A stretch of 64,000 bases of DNA from Caulobacter radicis (GTDB taxonomy: Bacteria > Pseudomonadota > Alphaproteobacteria > Caulobacterales > Caulobacteraceae). How positions within the stretch are numbered: position 1 is the first letter of the stretch; each line of letters starts with the position of its first letter. A program made the position numbers and the translations under genes. The notes below the pieces were generated by a model. It did not search any database, was not told where the DNA came from, and saw nothing but the letters and a program-made list of their open reading frames with translations. This document shows positions 17,740-26,305 of this stretch, piece after piece. Where the stretch lies: NCBI RefSeq assembly GCF_003094615.1, contig NZ_QDKO01000016.1, forward strand, positions 28,136 to 92,135. Direction: 5' to 3'.

Positions 17740-18822
17740 CTACACTTTCTTCGGTGACGAGGAAGACTCGCGCACCACGAGATAGGGGATGGTCTTGGCC
17801 GGATCGCCCGGCTCGTAGCCGTCGCGGGCGATCAGCTTCTCGGCCGCCATGCGGCCCACTTCCCTCGTCGGGATGTGGATCGTGGTCAGCGGCGGCCAGA
17901 CGGCCTGGGCGATCTGGAAGTCGTCGAAGCCGACCACGGTCAGGTCTGCCGGCACCGTCAGGCCGGCGCGGCGGGCGGCCTGCAGCACGCCGGCGGCCAT
18001 TTCGTCGTTGCCGGCGAAGATGGCGGTCGGACGCGGGGTCTTGGCCAACAGCGCCTCGCCGCAGGCCAGGCCCGATTCGAAGGTATAGGCGCCCTGCACC
18101 ACATAGTCGGGATCGAGCTTCACGCCGGCCTTTGTCAGCGCGTCCTCGAAGCCCCCTCGCCGCTCGTGCGACGACCGGAAGCTGGGCAGGCCGGTGATGA
18201 AGCCGATGCGCTCGTGGCCCAGACCCACCAGGTGCTCGCCCATGGCCTGGGCGCCCAGCCGGTCGTGACCGACGATCATGTGCTCTTCTTCGTCGAGCGG
18301 CACCGAGGCGATGCGGATGTATTCGCAGCCGATGTCGCGCAGCAGGTCGGCGACGCGCTCGTCCTCGGACACCGACGGCGGCAGGATCACGCCGAACAGC
18401 TTTTGCCGCTCGATGAACATCCGCACATCCTGCAGGAAGGTGGGGCTGGAGCGGTCGCACGGATGAACCACCAGCTCGAAGCCCGAGCCGCGCATGCCGT
18501 CCAGCAGGCCCAGCTGCATGTTCACGACGTACTGCGGGTTGGGGTTGTCGTAGATCATGCCGATCAGGAACGAGCGGCGGAAGGCCAGGCCCCGGGCCTG
18601 GGGATCGGGGGCGTAACCCCACTCGGCGATCACCGCCTCGATCCGCACCCGCGTCTCTTCGCGAACGAAGGGCGACTGGTTGATCACGCGCGAGACGGTC
18701 TTCTTGGAGACCCCGGCCAGGCGGGCGATGTCGTTGATGGTGGCGCGGCGGCGGCCGCTTTCCAGCGCTGCGTTCACATCCGACTCGTCGGCGGACTTTT
18801 TGGGCGTCTTTGACGAGGTCAC
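17740..18822 (-). CDS. LacI/GalR-family regulator of hexuronate genes
   Basis: This is a LacI-family protein of about 360 residues. The helix-turn-helix ATINDIARLAGVSKKTVSRVIN lies near residue 26 when counted from the GTG at 18822, and the hinge and periplasmic-binding-like ligand domain follow (GFITGLPSFRSSHERRGGF, IFAGNDEMAAGVL). The start is uncertain: a TTG at 18885 would add 21 residues, and no in-frame ATG is near. Its position between uxaC and the divergent uxaA, with matching operators at three promoters, makes it the likely repressor of this cluster. A uronate or KDG-type inducer is inferred, not shown. Confidence 0.88.
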   Translation of the reverse strand: MTSSKTPKKSADESDVNAALESGRRRATINDIARLAGVSKKTVSRVINQSPFVREETRVRIEAVIAEWGYAPDPQARGLAFRRSFLIGMIYDNPNPQYVVNMQLGLLDGMRGSGFELVVHPCDRSSPTFLQDVRMFIERQKLFGVILPPSVSEDERVADLLRDIGCEYIRIASVPLDEEEHMIVGHDRLGAQAMGEHLVGLGHERIGFITGLPSFRSSHERRGGFEDALTKAGVKLDPDYVVQGAYTFESGLACGEALLAKTPRPTAIFAGNDEMAAGVLQAARRAGLTVPADLTVVGFDDFQIAQAVWPPLTTIHIPTREVGRMAAEKLIARDGYEPGDPAKTIPYLVVRESSSSPKKV

Positions 18823-18915
18823 GGCGTTTCCATGCGGCGGGCGTTCTTTTCTTTTGTCATACTCCAGCGTCGAAAGCGTAGCCAATCTGCGGCTAAAAGC
18901 GCGCTGGCGAAGCTC

Positions 18916-18931
18916 TTGACACCGGTTTCCA
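18916..18931. promoter_or_regulatory. Hexuronate operator O4 between lacI and uxaA
   Basis: TTGACACCGGTTTCCA is centred on ACCGGT and lies 53 bp before the uxaA ATG, in the divergent lacI-uxaA gap. Binding here could control uxaA and also autoregulate the repressor gene. Confidence 0.66.
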
Positions 18932-18983
18932 CTCCCTTAGGACCGGATGGCAACACAAAAAGTCGCAAAGACAAAGACCCCAG

Positions 18984-20492
18984 ATGAGCGAAACGGCCAC
19001 CTTTCCCGGCGAATCGATCCACGGCGTCGATCCGCGCGACCACGTCGCCACCGCCCTGCGCCCCCTGTCGGCCGGCGAAAGCGTCGACCTGCACGGCGAG
19101 CAGATCCTGGTGCGGAGCGACATTCCCAAGGGCCACAAGATCGCCGTGCGGCCGGCGGCCAAGGGCGAGGACGTGCTGAAGTACGGTTGGCCGATCGGCC
19201 GGGCCACGGTCGACATCGCCGTCGGCGACCACGTGCACGTCCACAATGTCGAGACCCGGCTGGAAGGCGTCGAAGGCTATGCCTACGCCCCGGCCGAGAC
19301 GGACAACACCGAAGTGGTCGGCGACCGAACCTTTCTGGGCTATCGCCGCAAGAACGGCCGGGTCGGCACGCGCAACGAGATCTGGGTGCTGTGCACCGTC
19401 GGCTGCGTGGCCAACACCGCCCGCCGCATCGCCGAAAAAGCCAATGCCCGCTTCGCCGGCCGCGTCGACGGCGTCTTCGCCTTCCCCCACCCGTTCGGCT
19501 GCTCGCAGCTGGGCGATGATCTTTCCCACACCCGCCAGCTGATCGCGGGCCTGGCCGCCCACCCCAACGCCGGCGGCGTGCTGATCCTGGGCCTGGGTTG
19601 CGAGAACAACCAGCTGAAGGCCCTGCTCGACAGCGCCCCGGACCTCGATCCCGAGCGGCTGCGCTCGTTCACCACCCAATTCGTGGAAGACGAGTACGAA
19701 CAGGGGCTGGAGGCCATCGAGGCGCTCATCGAGATCGCCGAGAAGGACCGCCGCGAGCCCGCCCCGATCTCCGAGCTGGTGGTGGGCCTCAAGTGCGGCG
19801 GCTCGGACGGCTTCTCGGGCGTCACCGCCAACCCGCTGGTCGGCCGCATCGCCGACAAGGTGGCCGCGGCCGGCGGCACGCCGGTGCTGACCGAGATCCC
19901 CGAGGTGTTCGGAGCCGAGAACGTGCTGCTGCAAAGAGCTGCAAGCCGCGAGGTTTTCGACGAGGCCGTCGAGGTGATCGACGACTTCAAGCGCTACTTC
20001 ATCGACAACCACCAGCCCATCTACGAGAACCCCTCGCCCGGCAACATCGCCGGCGGCATCACCACGCTGGAGGAGAAATCCCTGGGCGCGGTGCAGAAGG
20101 GCGGCCGCGCGCCGCTGGTCGAGGTGCTGCGCTATGGCGAGCGGGTCGGTCCGCACGGGCTCACCTTGCTCGAAGCGCCCGGCAACGACGCTGTGTCGTC
20201 CACGGCCCTGACGGCGGCCGGCGCCACGGTGATCCTGTTCACCACCGGCCGGGGAACGCCTTTGGGCTTCCCCGCCCCGACCCTGAAGATCGCCTCCAAC
20301 AGCGCCCTGGCCGCCCGCAAGCCGTCGTGGATCGACTTCGACGCCGGCGTGGTGCTCGACGGCCAGACCATGGACCAGGCGGCGGACTCGCTGCTCGACC
20401 TCGTCGTCGCCACCGCCTCGGGCCAGGAGACCAAGGCCGAGCGCAACGGCGAGCGCGAGATCGCGATCTGGAAGTCAGGGGTTACGCTCTAA
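18984..20492 (+). CDS. uxaA: Altronate dehydratase
   Basis: This is a 502-residue fused altronate dehydratase. An N-terminal SAF-type small domain (about residues 1-95: HVATALRPL, GESVDLHGEQILV, IPKGHKIAV) joins a large catalytic domain with RVGTRNEIWVLCTVGCVANTA, FPHPFGCSQLGDD and GLKCGGSDGFSGVTANP. Cysteines in the latter motifs match the family's metal site. It dehydrates D-altronate to KDG, which feeds KdgK and Eda. Mannonate dehydratase (uxuA) is absent from the window. The stop codon overlaps that of the convergent serine hydrolase gene. Confidence 0.93.
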   Translation: MSETATFPGESIHGVDPRDHVATALRPLSAGESVDLHGEQILVRSDIPKGHKIAVRPAAKGEDVLKYGWPIGRATVDIAVGDHVHVHNVETRLEGVEGYAYAPAETDNTEVVGDRTFLGYRRKNGRVGTRNEIWVLCTVGCVANTARRIAEKANARFAGRVDGVFAFPHPFGCSQLGDDLSHTRQLIAGLAAHPNAGGVLILGLGCENNQLKALLDSAPDLDPERLRSFTTQFVEDEYEQGLEAIEALIEIAEKDRREPAPISELVVGLKCGGSDGFSGVTANPLVGRIADKVAAAGGTPVLTEIPEVFGAENVLLQRAASREVFDEAVEVIDDFKRYFIDNHQPIYENPSPGNIAGGITTLEEKSLGAVQKGGRAPLVEVLRYGERVGPHGLTLLEAPGNDAVSSTALTAAGATVILFTTGRGTPLGFPAPTLKIASNSALAARKPSWIDFDAGVVLDGQTMDQAADSLLDLVVATASGQETKAERNGEREIAIWKSGVTL

Positions 20493-21886
20493 GCCCGTTC
20501 CGCCTTGGCCGGCAGCCGCGCGCCGATGAAGTCGGCGAGGCAAGCGGCGGCGGGATGGCCGCGGTTGCACAGCGTGATCGTCGTGAAGTCCGGGAAGACC
20601 GCCAGGTCGCCGTTGATCCCGGGCGCGGCGCCGCCATGGCCGTAGTAGCGCAGGCCGTTGCGCTCGCGGATCGCCAGGCCCAGACCCCAGTGCGCGCTTC
20701 CGGCGACCACCAGCGGCTGGGTCATGGCCCGCAGCGTCTCGGCCCGCACGAGCTTGCCCGCCCGTAAAGCGACCACGAAGGCGTGCAGGTCGTCGACGGT
20801 CGAATAGGCCCCGCCGGCCGGCAGGCCGACATAGGGCCCCAGCGGCTTCAGGCCGGTGGCCCGCGCGCCGGCATAGGCGGCGGCCGTGATCCCGGCATGG
20901 TCCGCGTTCAGCGAGGTCGCCGTCATGGCCGCCGGCTTGAAGACCCGGGCGTCGACAAGCGCGGCGTAAGGCCGGCCGCCGACACGCTCCAGGATCCGTC
21001 CCAGCAGCACGAACCCGTAGTTGCTGTAGCCCCACCGCGAGCCCGGCTCGAACAGCGGATCCCGGCCGCCGTACATCGCGACCAGGGCGGCCGGCTCGGC
21101 GCTGGCGCCGGCGCGGCCGTCATAGCCGGGACCGAAGATGTCGCCGGTTCCGCCGGTATGGGTCAGCAGGTGGCGAACGGTGACGCGATCGGCGACGGCG
21201 GCATTGGGATAGTCGGGAAGATAGGCCCGGATCGGCGCATCCAGGGTGAGGCTCCCCGCCTCGACCATCCTCATGACGGCGACGGCGGTGAACATCTTGC
21301 CCATCGAGCCAATGCAGAAACGCACGTCCGGGCGATTGAGCGTCCGCGCGGCCTCGTCGGCCAGGCCACGCGCCTGGCGCAACAGCACCCGGTCGCCTCG
21401 GGCGACCAGCGCCGCGCCGTTGAAGCGGCCGCCCCGCCCCTCCTCCTCGATCTTGTCCCGGGCGGCTTTCAGCGCCATCGCCTCGCTCAGGCGAGGGATC
21501 GGCTCGCCAGCCGGCGCGCCGGCGAAGGCGATATCGTCCAGCCTCTGGTCGCCCGACGCCTGCAAGGTGAGGCGCGAGCGACGATCCCAGGCCCGATCCC
21601 GAACCAGGGCGGTGATGCTGTCGGCCGTGACCGCCTCGACCGCGATCAGGTCGAACCCGCCGCTGATCTCGCGCACGGACAGGTCGTCGTCGAGATAGGG
21701 GGCGACGCTTGGGGCCGTGCGGGTCACGAAGGCCTGGTAGACGGCGAGGTCGGCGTCGTTGAAGGCCGCCAGCCAGCGCTTCAGCCAGGTCCGCATGCGA
21801 TCCGCCTCGCTACCGGCCTGGGCCCGCGCGGCGCCGGCCGACGCCGCCGCCCCGGCGCCCCCGACCATGAACTCCCGACGCCGCAT
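20489..21886 (-). CDS. Exported serine hydrolase, beta-lactamase/DD-peptidase fold
   Basis: This 465-residue protein has a twin-arginine-like signal (MRRREFMVGGAGAAASAGA). After a 150-residue NTF2-like region comes a class C beta-lactamase-type domain. The SxxK motif SMGK is at residues 194-197, YSNYG is the Tyr motif, and HGGAAPG is the third motif. Proteins of this type are esterases, D-aminopeptidases or penicillin-binding-like hydrolases, and true AmpC activity is unlikely without the KTG motif. It is divergent from a MarR gene, with a palindrome between them. Its stop overlaps that of uxaA by 3 bp. It is probably not part of the uronate unit. Confidence 0.85.
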   Translation of the reverse strand: MRRREFMVGGAGAAASAGAARAQAGSEADRMRTWLKRWLAAFNDADLAVYQAFVTRTAPSVAPYLDDDLSVREISGGFDLIAVEAVTADSITALVRDRAWDRRSRLTLQASGDQRLDDIAFAGAPAGEPIPRLSEAMALKAARDKIEEEGRGGRFNGAALVARGDRVLLRQARGLADEAARTLNRPDVRFCIGSMGKMFTAVAVMRMVEAGSLTLDAPIRAYLPDYPNAAVADRVTVRHLLTHTGGTGDIFGPGYDGRAGASAEPAALVAMYGGRDPLFEPGSRWGYSNYGFVLLGRILERVGGRPYAALVDARVFKPAAMTATSLNADHAGITAAAYAGARATGLKPLGPYVGLPAGGAYSTVDDLHAFVVALRAGKLVRAETLRAMTQPLVVAGSAHWGLGLAIRERNGLRYYGHGGAAPGINGDLAVFPDFTTITLCNRGHPAAACLADFIGARLPAKAERA

Positions 21887-21923
21887 GCCGCCCCCCCCTG
21901 CCCCGAAATCGCTTGCGCGAAAC

Positions 21924-21943
21924 CGTTGTAACTAGTTACGACG
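21924..21943. promoter_or_regulatory. Palindromic operator between serine hydrolase and marR
   Basis: CGTTGTAACTAGTTACGACG is a 20-bp near-perfect palindrome (one mismatched pair) with a perfect GTAACTAGTTAC core at 21928-21939. It ends 7 bp before the marR ATG. AT-rich even palindromes of this size are typical MarR sites, so it probably serves both divergent genes. Confidence 0.72.
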
Positions 21944-21950
21944 AGAGTCA

Positions 21951-22448
21951 ATGACCGAGCCGCTCCCACCTCCCTCCGACTTCAGCAAAGGCAGCGGCGC
22001 GGCCGCCATAGGCGCGCGCCTGCGCCGGCTGTCCGAGCGGATCGACCGTGACGCCGCCCGGCTCTACCAGGAAAGCGGGGAAGCGTTCGAACAGCGCTGG
22101 TACGGGGTCGTCCAGTTGCTGAGCCGCCAGGACGCGCTGTCGGTCGGCGACCTGTCGGCGGCGCTCGGCGTCAGCCACGCCTCGATCAGCCAGATCCGCG
22201 ACGGCCTGGCCAAGGCCGGCCTGATAGCCTGGGAGATCGACGCCAGGAACGCCCGCCTGCGCCGACTGCGCCTGACACCGAAGGGCCGCGACCTGGCGGC
22301 TCGCCTGGCGCCGCTGTGGGCCGCCCTGAACGCGGCCGCCATCGAGCTGAATGACGAGGCGGCCAACGCCCTGGCCGCGATCGAGCGCCTGGAAGCGGCG
22401 CTGGCGGGGACCTCGCTCTACGACCGGGTCAGGGCCAGGCTCGACTAG
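21951..22448 (+). CDS. MarR-family transcriptional regulator
   Basis: This 165-residue winged-helix protein has DALSVGDLSAALGVSHASISQIRDGLAKAGLI as helix-turn-helix and recognition helix (shown here in overlap of two short motifs: LSAALGVSHASISQ then IRDGLAKAGLI). The wing follows as WEIDARNARLRRLRLTPKGRDLA. Flanking helices would form the dimer interface. It starts at ATG 21951, directly after a 20-bp palindrome. It likely represses itself and the divergent serine hydrolase gene, with a small-molecule ligand that is not evident. It is 13 bp from the convergent M20 peptidase gene. Confidence 0.88.
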   Translation: MTEPLPPPSDFSKGSGAAAIGARLRRLSERIDRDAARLYQESGEAFEQRWYGVVQLLSRQDALSVGDLSAALGVSHASISQIRDGLAKAGLIAWEIDARNARLRRLRLTPKGRDLAARLAPLWAALNAAAIELNDEAANALAAIERLEAALAGTSLYDRVRARLD

Positions 22449-22461
22449 CCTGGGAGCTCCC

Positions 22462-23988
22462 TCACCTGGCCTCGGCGATCTCGTACATCAGGTCGACATA
22501 GCTCATCGCGCCGCCGACTAGGCCCTGGACCTTCGGATTGCTGCTGTCGATAACGTAATACTCGTTGGGCGCATGGGCGCCGCTGCCGTGGCCAAGGCCG
22601 AACTGGCCCGCCGGCAGGCTGACCGGCGGCGAGGTGAACACCGTGCCCGGCCATGAACCGGCCAGGCGCGGATAGAGCGTCGCCGGCGCGCCCAGGCGCT
22701 TGTAGCTGGCCAGCTGGGCGCGGATCAGGCGGCTGTCCTCCGGCGTCTCGGTCGGGTCGTAGCCGCCGCTGACCTTGATCTCGACGTCGTTGAAGCCTCG
22801 CTTGTCGAGGTGGGCGCGGATCTTGGCCACGGCGTCGTCCATGGTCATGTTCGGCACCAGGCGCAGGTCGATCTTGGCCACGGCGCGGCCGGGCAGCACG
22901 GTCTTGCCGCCAGGACCGGTATAGCCCGAGACGAGGCCCTCGATGTTGATCGTCGGCTGCGAGGCCAGGCGCTCCAGCGCCTTCTCCCACGGCAGGTCGT
23001 CGATCCAGCGGTCGACGCCGAGCGCCTTCTTGGCGTCGGCCTCGGTCATGCGCTGGGCGGCCAGCGAGATCAGCTCCTTCTCGCGGGCGGTCAGCGGCCG
23101 GACCTTCTCGAAATAGCCGTCGACGGCGGGCGTGTTGCCGTCGGGCGTGACCAGGGTGGTCAGGGCCTGGACCAGCCGCCAGGAGGGACTGTCGACGCGG
23201 GCCTTCTCGCTGGAATGGATGTCGGTCTTGGGACCCCTGCCCCACTTCTCGCCGCTGGCGACCAGTTCGAACTCGACGACGCCCTTGGCGCCCAGGTTGA
23301 CGCTGACGCCGCCGTTGCTGGGGCTCTGCCAGCCGGCCGGGATGATCACGCCCTCGCACTTCTTGAGCGCGGCCAGCACGTTGGGCCGGGTGACGATCTG
23401 GCGGAAGTGCGGGCTGCCGATTTCTTCCTCGCCCTCGCAGACCAGGACGAGGTTCACCGGCGGCTTCTTGCCGGCGGCGCGGATCGCGTGCAGCGCGGCC
23501 AGCAGCGAGGCCTGCGGGCCCTTCTGGTTCACCGCGCCGCGCCCGACGATGACCTTGCCGAAGCCGGGCTTGTCGACGATGCGCGCTTCAAGCGGCGGCG
23601 AGCTCCACTCGGCCGGATCGTACTGCTTGACGTCGTACATGAAGTAGATCGCCAGCCAGCGCCTGGCGCCGACGTCGAGCACGCCAAACACGCCCGGCGC
23701 GCCGTCGGTTGGGATCTTCTCGACGTTGGTGAAGCCGGCGTCGCTGGCCAGGGCCGCCATGTAGTCGGCCCCCTTGTCCATGTCGCGGTTCTCGGCGGCG
23801 ATCGACGGCAGGGCGATCCAGTCCTGGATGCGCTTGACCGAGGCGTCGTAGCCGGCCTCGGCGGCCTTGCGGATCGCGGCCATGTCGGCCTCGCGCGCGG
23901 ACGGCTTGGCGGCGGCCAGGCCGGGGGCCAGCAGGGTGGCGGCGGCCGCGCCGGTCATCAGCGCGCGGCGGCTCGGAGCATCGGACAT
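22462..23988 (-). CDS. Exported M20-family metallopeptidase
   Basis: This 508-residue protein begins with a twin-arginine-like signal (SRRALMTGAAAATLLAPGLAAA). The M20 core shows the metal motif near YDVKQYDPAEW, then GRGAVNQKGP and CEGEEEIGSPHF, which supply the usual Asp and Glu pair. A dimerisation lid domain sits in the middle. Such enzymes are dipeptidases or carboxypeptidases in the periplasm. In the first metal motif the usual HxD reads YDV, which is unusual for the family. A GGGGAAG sequence precedes the ATG at 23988, so the GTG at 24000 is rejected. Confidence 0.82.
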   Translation of the reverse strand: MSDAPSRRALMTGAAAATLLAPGLAAAKPSAREADMAAIRKAAEAGYDASVKRIQDWIALPSIAAENRDMDKGADYMAALASDAGFTNVEKIPTDGAPGVFGVLDVGARRWLAIYFMYDVKQYDPAEWSSPPLEARIVDKPGFGKVIVGRGAVNQKGPQASLLAALHAIRAAGKKPPVNLVLVCEGEEEIGSPHFRQIVTRPNVLAALKKCEGVIIPAGWQSPSNGGVSVNLGAKGVVEFELVASGEKWGRGPKTDIHSSEKARVDSPSWRLVQALTTLVTPDGNTPAVDGYFEKVRPLTAREKELISLAAQRMTEADAKKALGVDRWIDDLPWEKALERLASQPTINIEGLVSGYTGPGGKTVLPGRAVAKIDLRLVPNMTMDDAVAKIRAHLDKRGFNDVEIKVSGGYDPTETPEDSRLIRAQLASYKRLGAPATLYPRLAGSWPGTVFTSPPVSLPAGQFGLGHGSGAHAPNEYYVIDSSNPKVQGLVGGAMSYVDLMYEIAEAR

Positions 23989-24065
23989 CGTCTTCCCCAC
24001 GAAACTCTGCGTGGAGAGGATAGGAGGCTACGACTCACCGGGGAGCAAGACGCCCGACGCGCGCT

Positions 24066-25235
24066 TCAGCCCCGGCCGCGCACCCAGGGCATGATGCGGT
24101 CCTGCACCGGCTGGTCGACATAGGTGTGGAACAGCCAGGCCGCGCCGATGGCCAGCGGGAAGCCGGCCAGCCACATCAGCCACTGCCAGCCGATGCCGAT
24201 CGGCACGGTGTCGATCAGCTTGTGAACGGCGCTCCAGTAGATCACGCCCACGAGGATGTGGGTGATGAACAGGGCGAAGGACAGCTTGGCGCCCTCCTCG
24301 ATCCAGGCCTTGGGATGCTTCACCGGCAGGCGTCCGGCGCCGAGGATGATGGCGGCCAGGCAGGTCAGGCTGGGCAGGTCGAAGCGGCCGATCATCTGCA
24401 ATATGACCAGGCCGGCGCAGCCCAGCGTCAGCAGGACCTTGGCGGCCTTCTCGCTCGGCCAGGACAGCTCGACCGCCCGCGCCAGGCACAGGCCCAGCAG
24501 GAACAGCGGGATCGCGCGCAGCACGCCGATGCGCAGCGGCAGGTCGGACAGGCCGATCGGGACCTCGGCGAAACCGAAGCCTTTGGTGCTGCGGGCAGCA
24601 ATGTCGAACAGCACCACGACGACGGCGGCCAGGGCGATGGGCAGCCAGGGCCGGCGCGTGGCGCTGGCGGCGCGCCAGAACCAGGGGAACAGGGCGTAGC
24701 AGACGATCAGCGCCGACAGCGACCAGCTGGGCAGGTTCCAGCCGTCGCTGTTGAAGCCCCAGGCGTGCATCAGCATGGCCTGAAGCGGCAGCTGATCCCA
24801 GGCGAAGCGCGAGGGCTTGTGGGCGTCGGTGCCGACCAGGTTCAGGGCGAAGACGAGGCCGGCCATGGCGGCCAGCACCATCAGGTGCCCGGGCCAGACG
24901 CGGGCGGCGCGGCGCAGCCAGAACTGGAAGTGGGTGATGCGGCCGGAGATGGCCGACGGCCCGTAGGCGCGGCCAAGCACATAGCCCGAAAGCATCAGGA
25001 AGAAGTCGGTGGCCAGATAGCCGCGCGCGAACACCGGGTGGAAGCGCTCGATCCGCAGCGGGCTCTCGGCGCCGAAGTGGTAGACCACGATCAGCAGGGC
25101 GGCCAGCAGGCGCAGCAGGTCCAGGGCGCCGCCACGGGTGGCCGGACGGGACGAATGGCCGACGGGTGACGCGACCGGGACGGCGGATCCCGACGGGGAC
25201 GCGGCCGACTCCGAGGATGACTGGGACGTGCTCAC
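24066..25235 (-). CDS. Acyltransferase 3 family membrane protein
   Basis: This is an integral membrane protein of about 389 residues with ten or so helices. The family signature is near the N terminus: LRLLAALLIVVYHFGAES with the essential His, then GYLATDFFLMLSGYVLGRAYG. These proteins O-acylate sugars, exopolysaccharide, LPS or peptidoglycan. The GTG at 25235 follows a Ser-rich, disordered N-terminal tail. An ATG at 25325 would add 30 more residues, so the start is unsure. The gene is divergent from the dioxygenase gene. Its target cannot be read. Confidence 0.85.
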   Translation of the reverse strand: MSTSQSSSESAASPSGSAVPVASPVGHSSRPATRGGALDLLRLLAALLIVVYHFGAESPLRIERFHPVFARGYLATDFFLMLSGYVLGRAYGPSAISGRITHFQFWLRRAARVWPGHLMVLAAMAGLVFALNLVGTDAHKPSRFAWDQLPLQAMLMHAWGFNSDGWNLPSWSLSALIVCYALFPWFWRAASATRRPWLPIALAAVVVVLFDIAARSTKGFGFAEVPIGLSDLPLRIGVLRAIPLFLLGLCLARAVELSWPSEKAAKVLLTLGCAGLVILQMIGRFDLPSLTCLAAIILGAGRLPVKHPKAWIEEGAKLSFALFITHILVGVIYWSAVHKLIDTVPIGIGWQWLMWLAGFPLAIGAAWLFHTYVDQPVQDRIMPWVRGRG

Positions 25236-25362
25236 GAGGGGAGGCCTTAACAAAGCCGAGCCCCCGGGGGAAGCGGCGGAAGGTCGCGCTGGGCCATGCT
25301 TGACCACCGAGGCGCGAGCGCCCATCTGTAACTGCACAAGTTTCTATTCGGATATCGCCGCC

Positions 25363-26133
25363 ATGACCCGCATGCCCGTCCTCTTCATCGGCCACGGCTC
25401 GCCGATGAACGCCATCGAGGACAACGCCTGGAGCCGCGTCTGGGCGCAGCTGGGCCGCGACCTGCCGCGCCCCAAGGCCGTGCTGATGGTCAGCGCCCAT
25501 TGGGAGACCATGGGCGGCACCGCGCTGAGCGCCGCCGAGCGTCCCGAGACTATCCATGATTTCGGCGGCTTCCCGCAGGCGCTGTTCGACGTTCGCTACA
25601 ACGCCCCGGGCGATCCGGCCCTGGCTCAGCGCGCCGCCGACCTGCTGGCCCCGCAGCGCACGGTGCAGCACCCGACCCGCGGCCTCGACCACGGCGCCTG
25701 GAGCGTGCTGCTGCCGATGTATCCCGACGCCGACGTGCCGGTGGTGCAGCTGAGCATCGACCGCGGCCAACCCAACGCCTGGCACTACGAGGCCGGCCGC
25801 AGGCTGGCGGCCCTGCGCGACGAGGGCGTGCTGATCATCGGCAGCGGCGACATCGTCCACAATCTGCGGGCCGTGAACTTCCGCACCGGCGAGACCCCCG
25901 ACTGGGCGCCGCGCTTCAACGAGCGCGCCAAGGCCCTGATCGCGGCCGGCGACCACCAGCCGCTGATCGACTGGGAGAGCCTGGGCCCGGACGCGGCGCT
26001 GTCGATCAACAGCGCCGAACACTACCTGCCGCTGCTCTACGTGCTGGGCGCGCAGCAGCCCGGCGAGTCGGTGTCGTTCTTCGCCGACGACGTGTTCGCG
26101 GCGATCTCGATGACGGGCGTGCAGGTGGGGTAG
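25363..26133 (+). CDS. LigB/DODA-type extradiol ring-cleavage dioxygenase
   Basis: This 256-residue protein of the class III extradiol dioxygenase fold resembles E. coli YgiD (4,5-DOPA dioxygenase). Zinc or iron ligands are visible in FIGHGSPMNAIEDN, MVSAHWET, GLDHGAWSVLLPMYP and SGDIVHNLR. It should open catechol rings such as DOPA. The physiological substrate is unknown. It starts at ATG 25363 within ATCGCCGCCATG, with no strong SD. No other aromatic pathway gene is next to it. Confidence 0.9.
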   Translation: MTRMPVLFIGHGSPMNAIEDNAWSRVWAQLGRDLPRPKAVLMVSAHWETMGGTALSAAERPETIHDFGGFPQALFDVRYNAPGDPALAQRAADLLAPQRTVQHPTRGLDHGAWSVLLPMYPDADVPVVQLSIDRGQPNAWHYEAGRRLAALRDEGVLIIGSGDIVHNLRAVNFRTGETPDWAPRFNERAKALIAAGDHQPLIDWESLGPDAALSINSAEHYLPLLYVLGAQQPGESVSFFADDVFAAISMTGVQVG

Positions 26134-26152
26134 CCAAAGCCCCTCCCAAGTT

Positions 26153-26287
26153 CCCGTCATTCCCGCCCATGTGGCGGGAACCTCTCTGTCAGCCGCAGGT
26201 GCGGGAGGGGCGGCGTGCTCAGCACGCCGCTTGCATGCCCCTGCGAGCGGAACGAGGGTTTCCCGCAACAAGGGCGGGAATGACGGG
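26153..26287. repeat. MITE-like element, family C, copy 1
   Basis: This 135-bp element has perfect 16-bp terminal inverted repeats, CCCGTCATTCCCGCCC (26153-26168) and its complement (26272-26287). An inner palindrome GCGGCGTGCTCAGCACGCCGC lies at its centre. It is non-coding. A second element at 46032-46219 shares the termini but not the middle. Confidence 0.8.
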
Positions 26288-26305
26288 AGCATGGAGACGC
26301 CGTTC

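Noticed and set aside
20489..21886. AmpC-type beta-lactamase resistance gene
   Set aside because: SxxK and Tyr motifs are present but the third motif is HGG rather than KTG, so a general serine hydrolase is the safer call.
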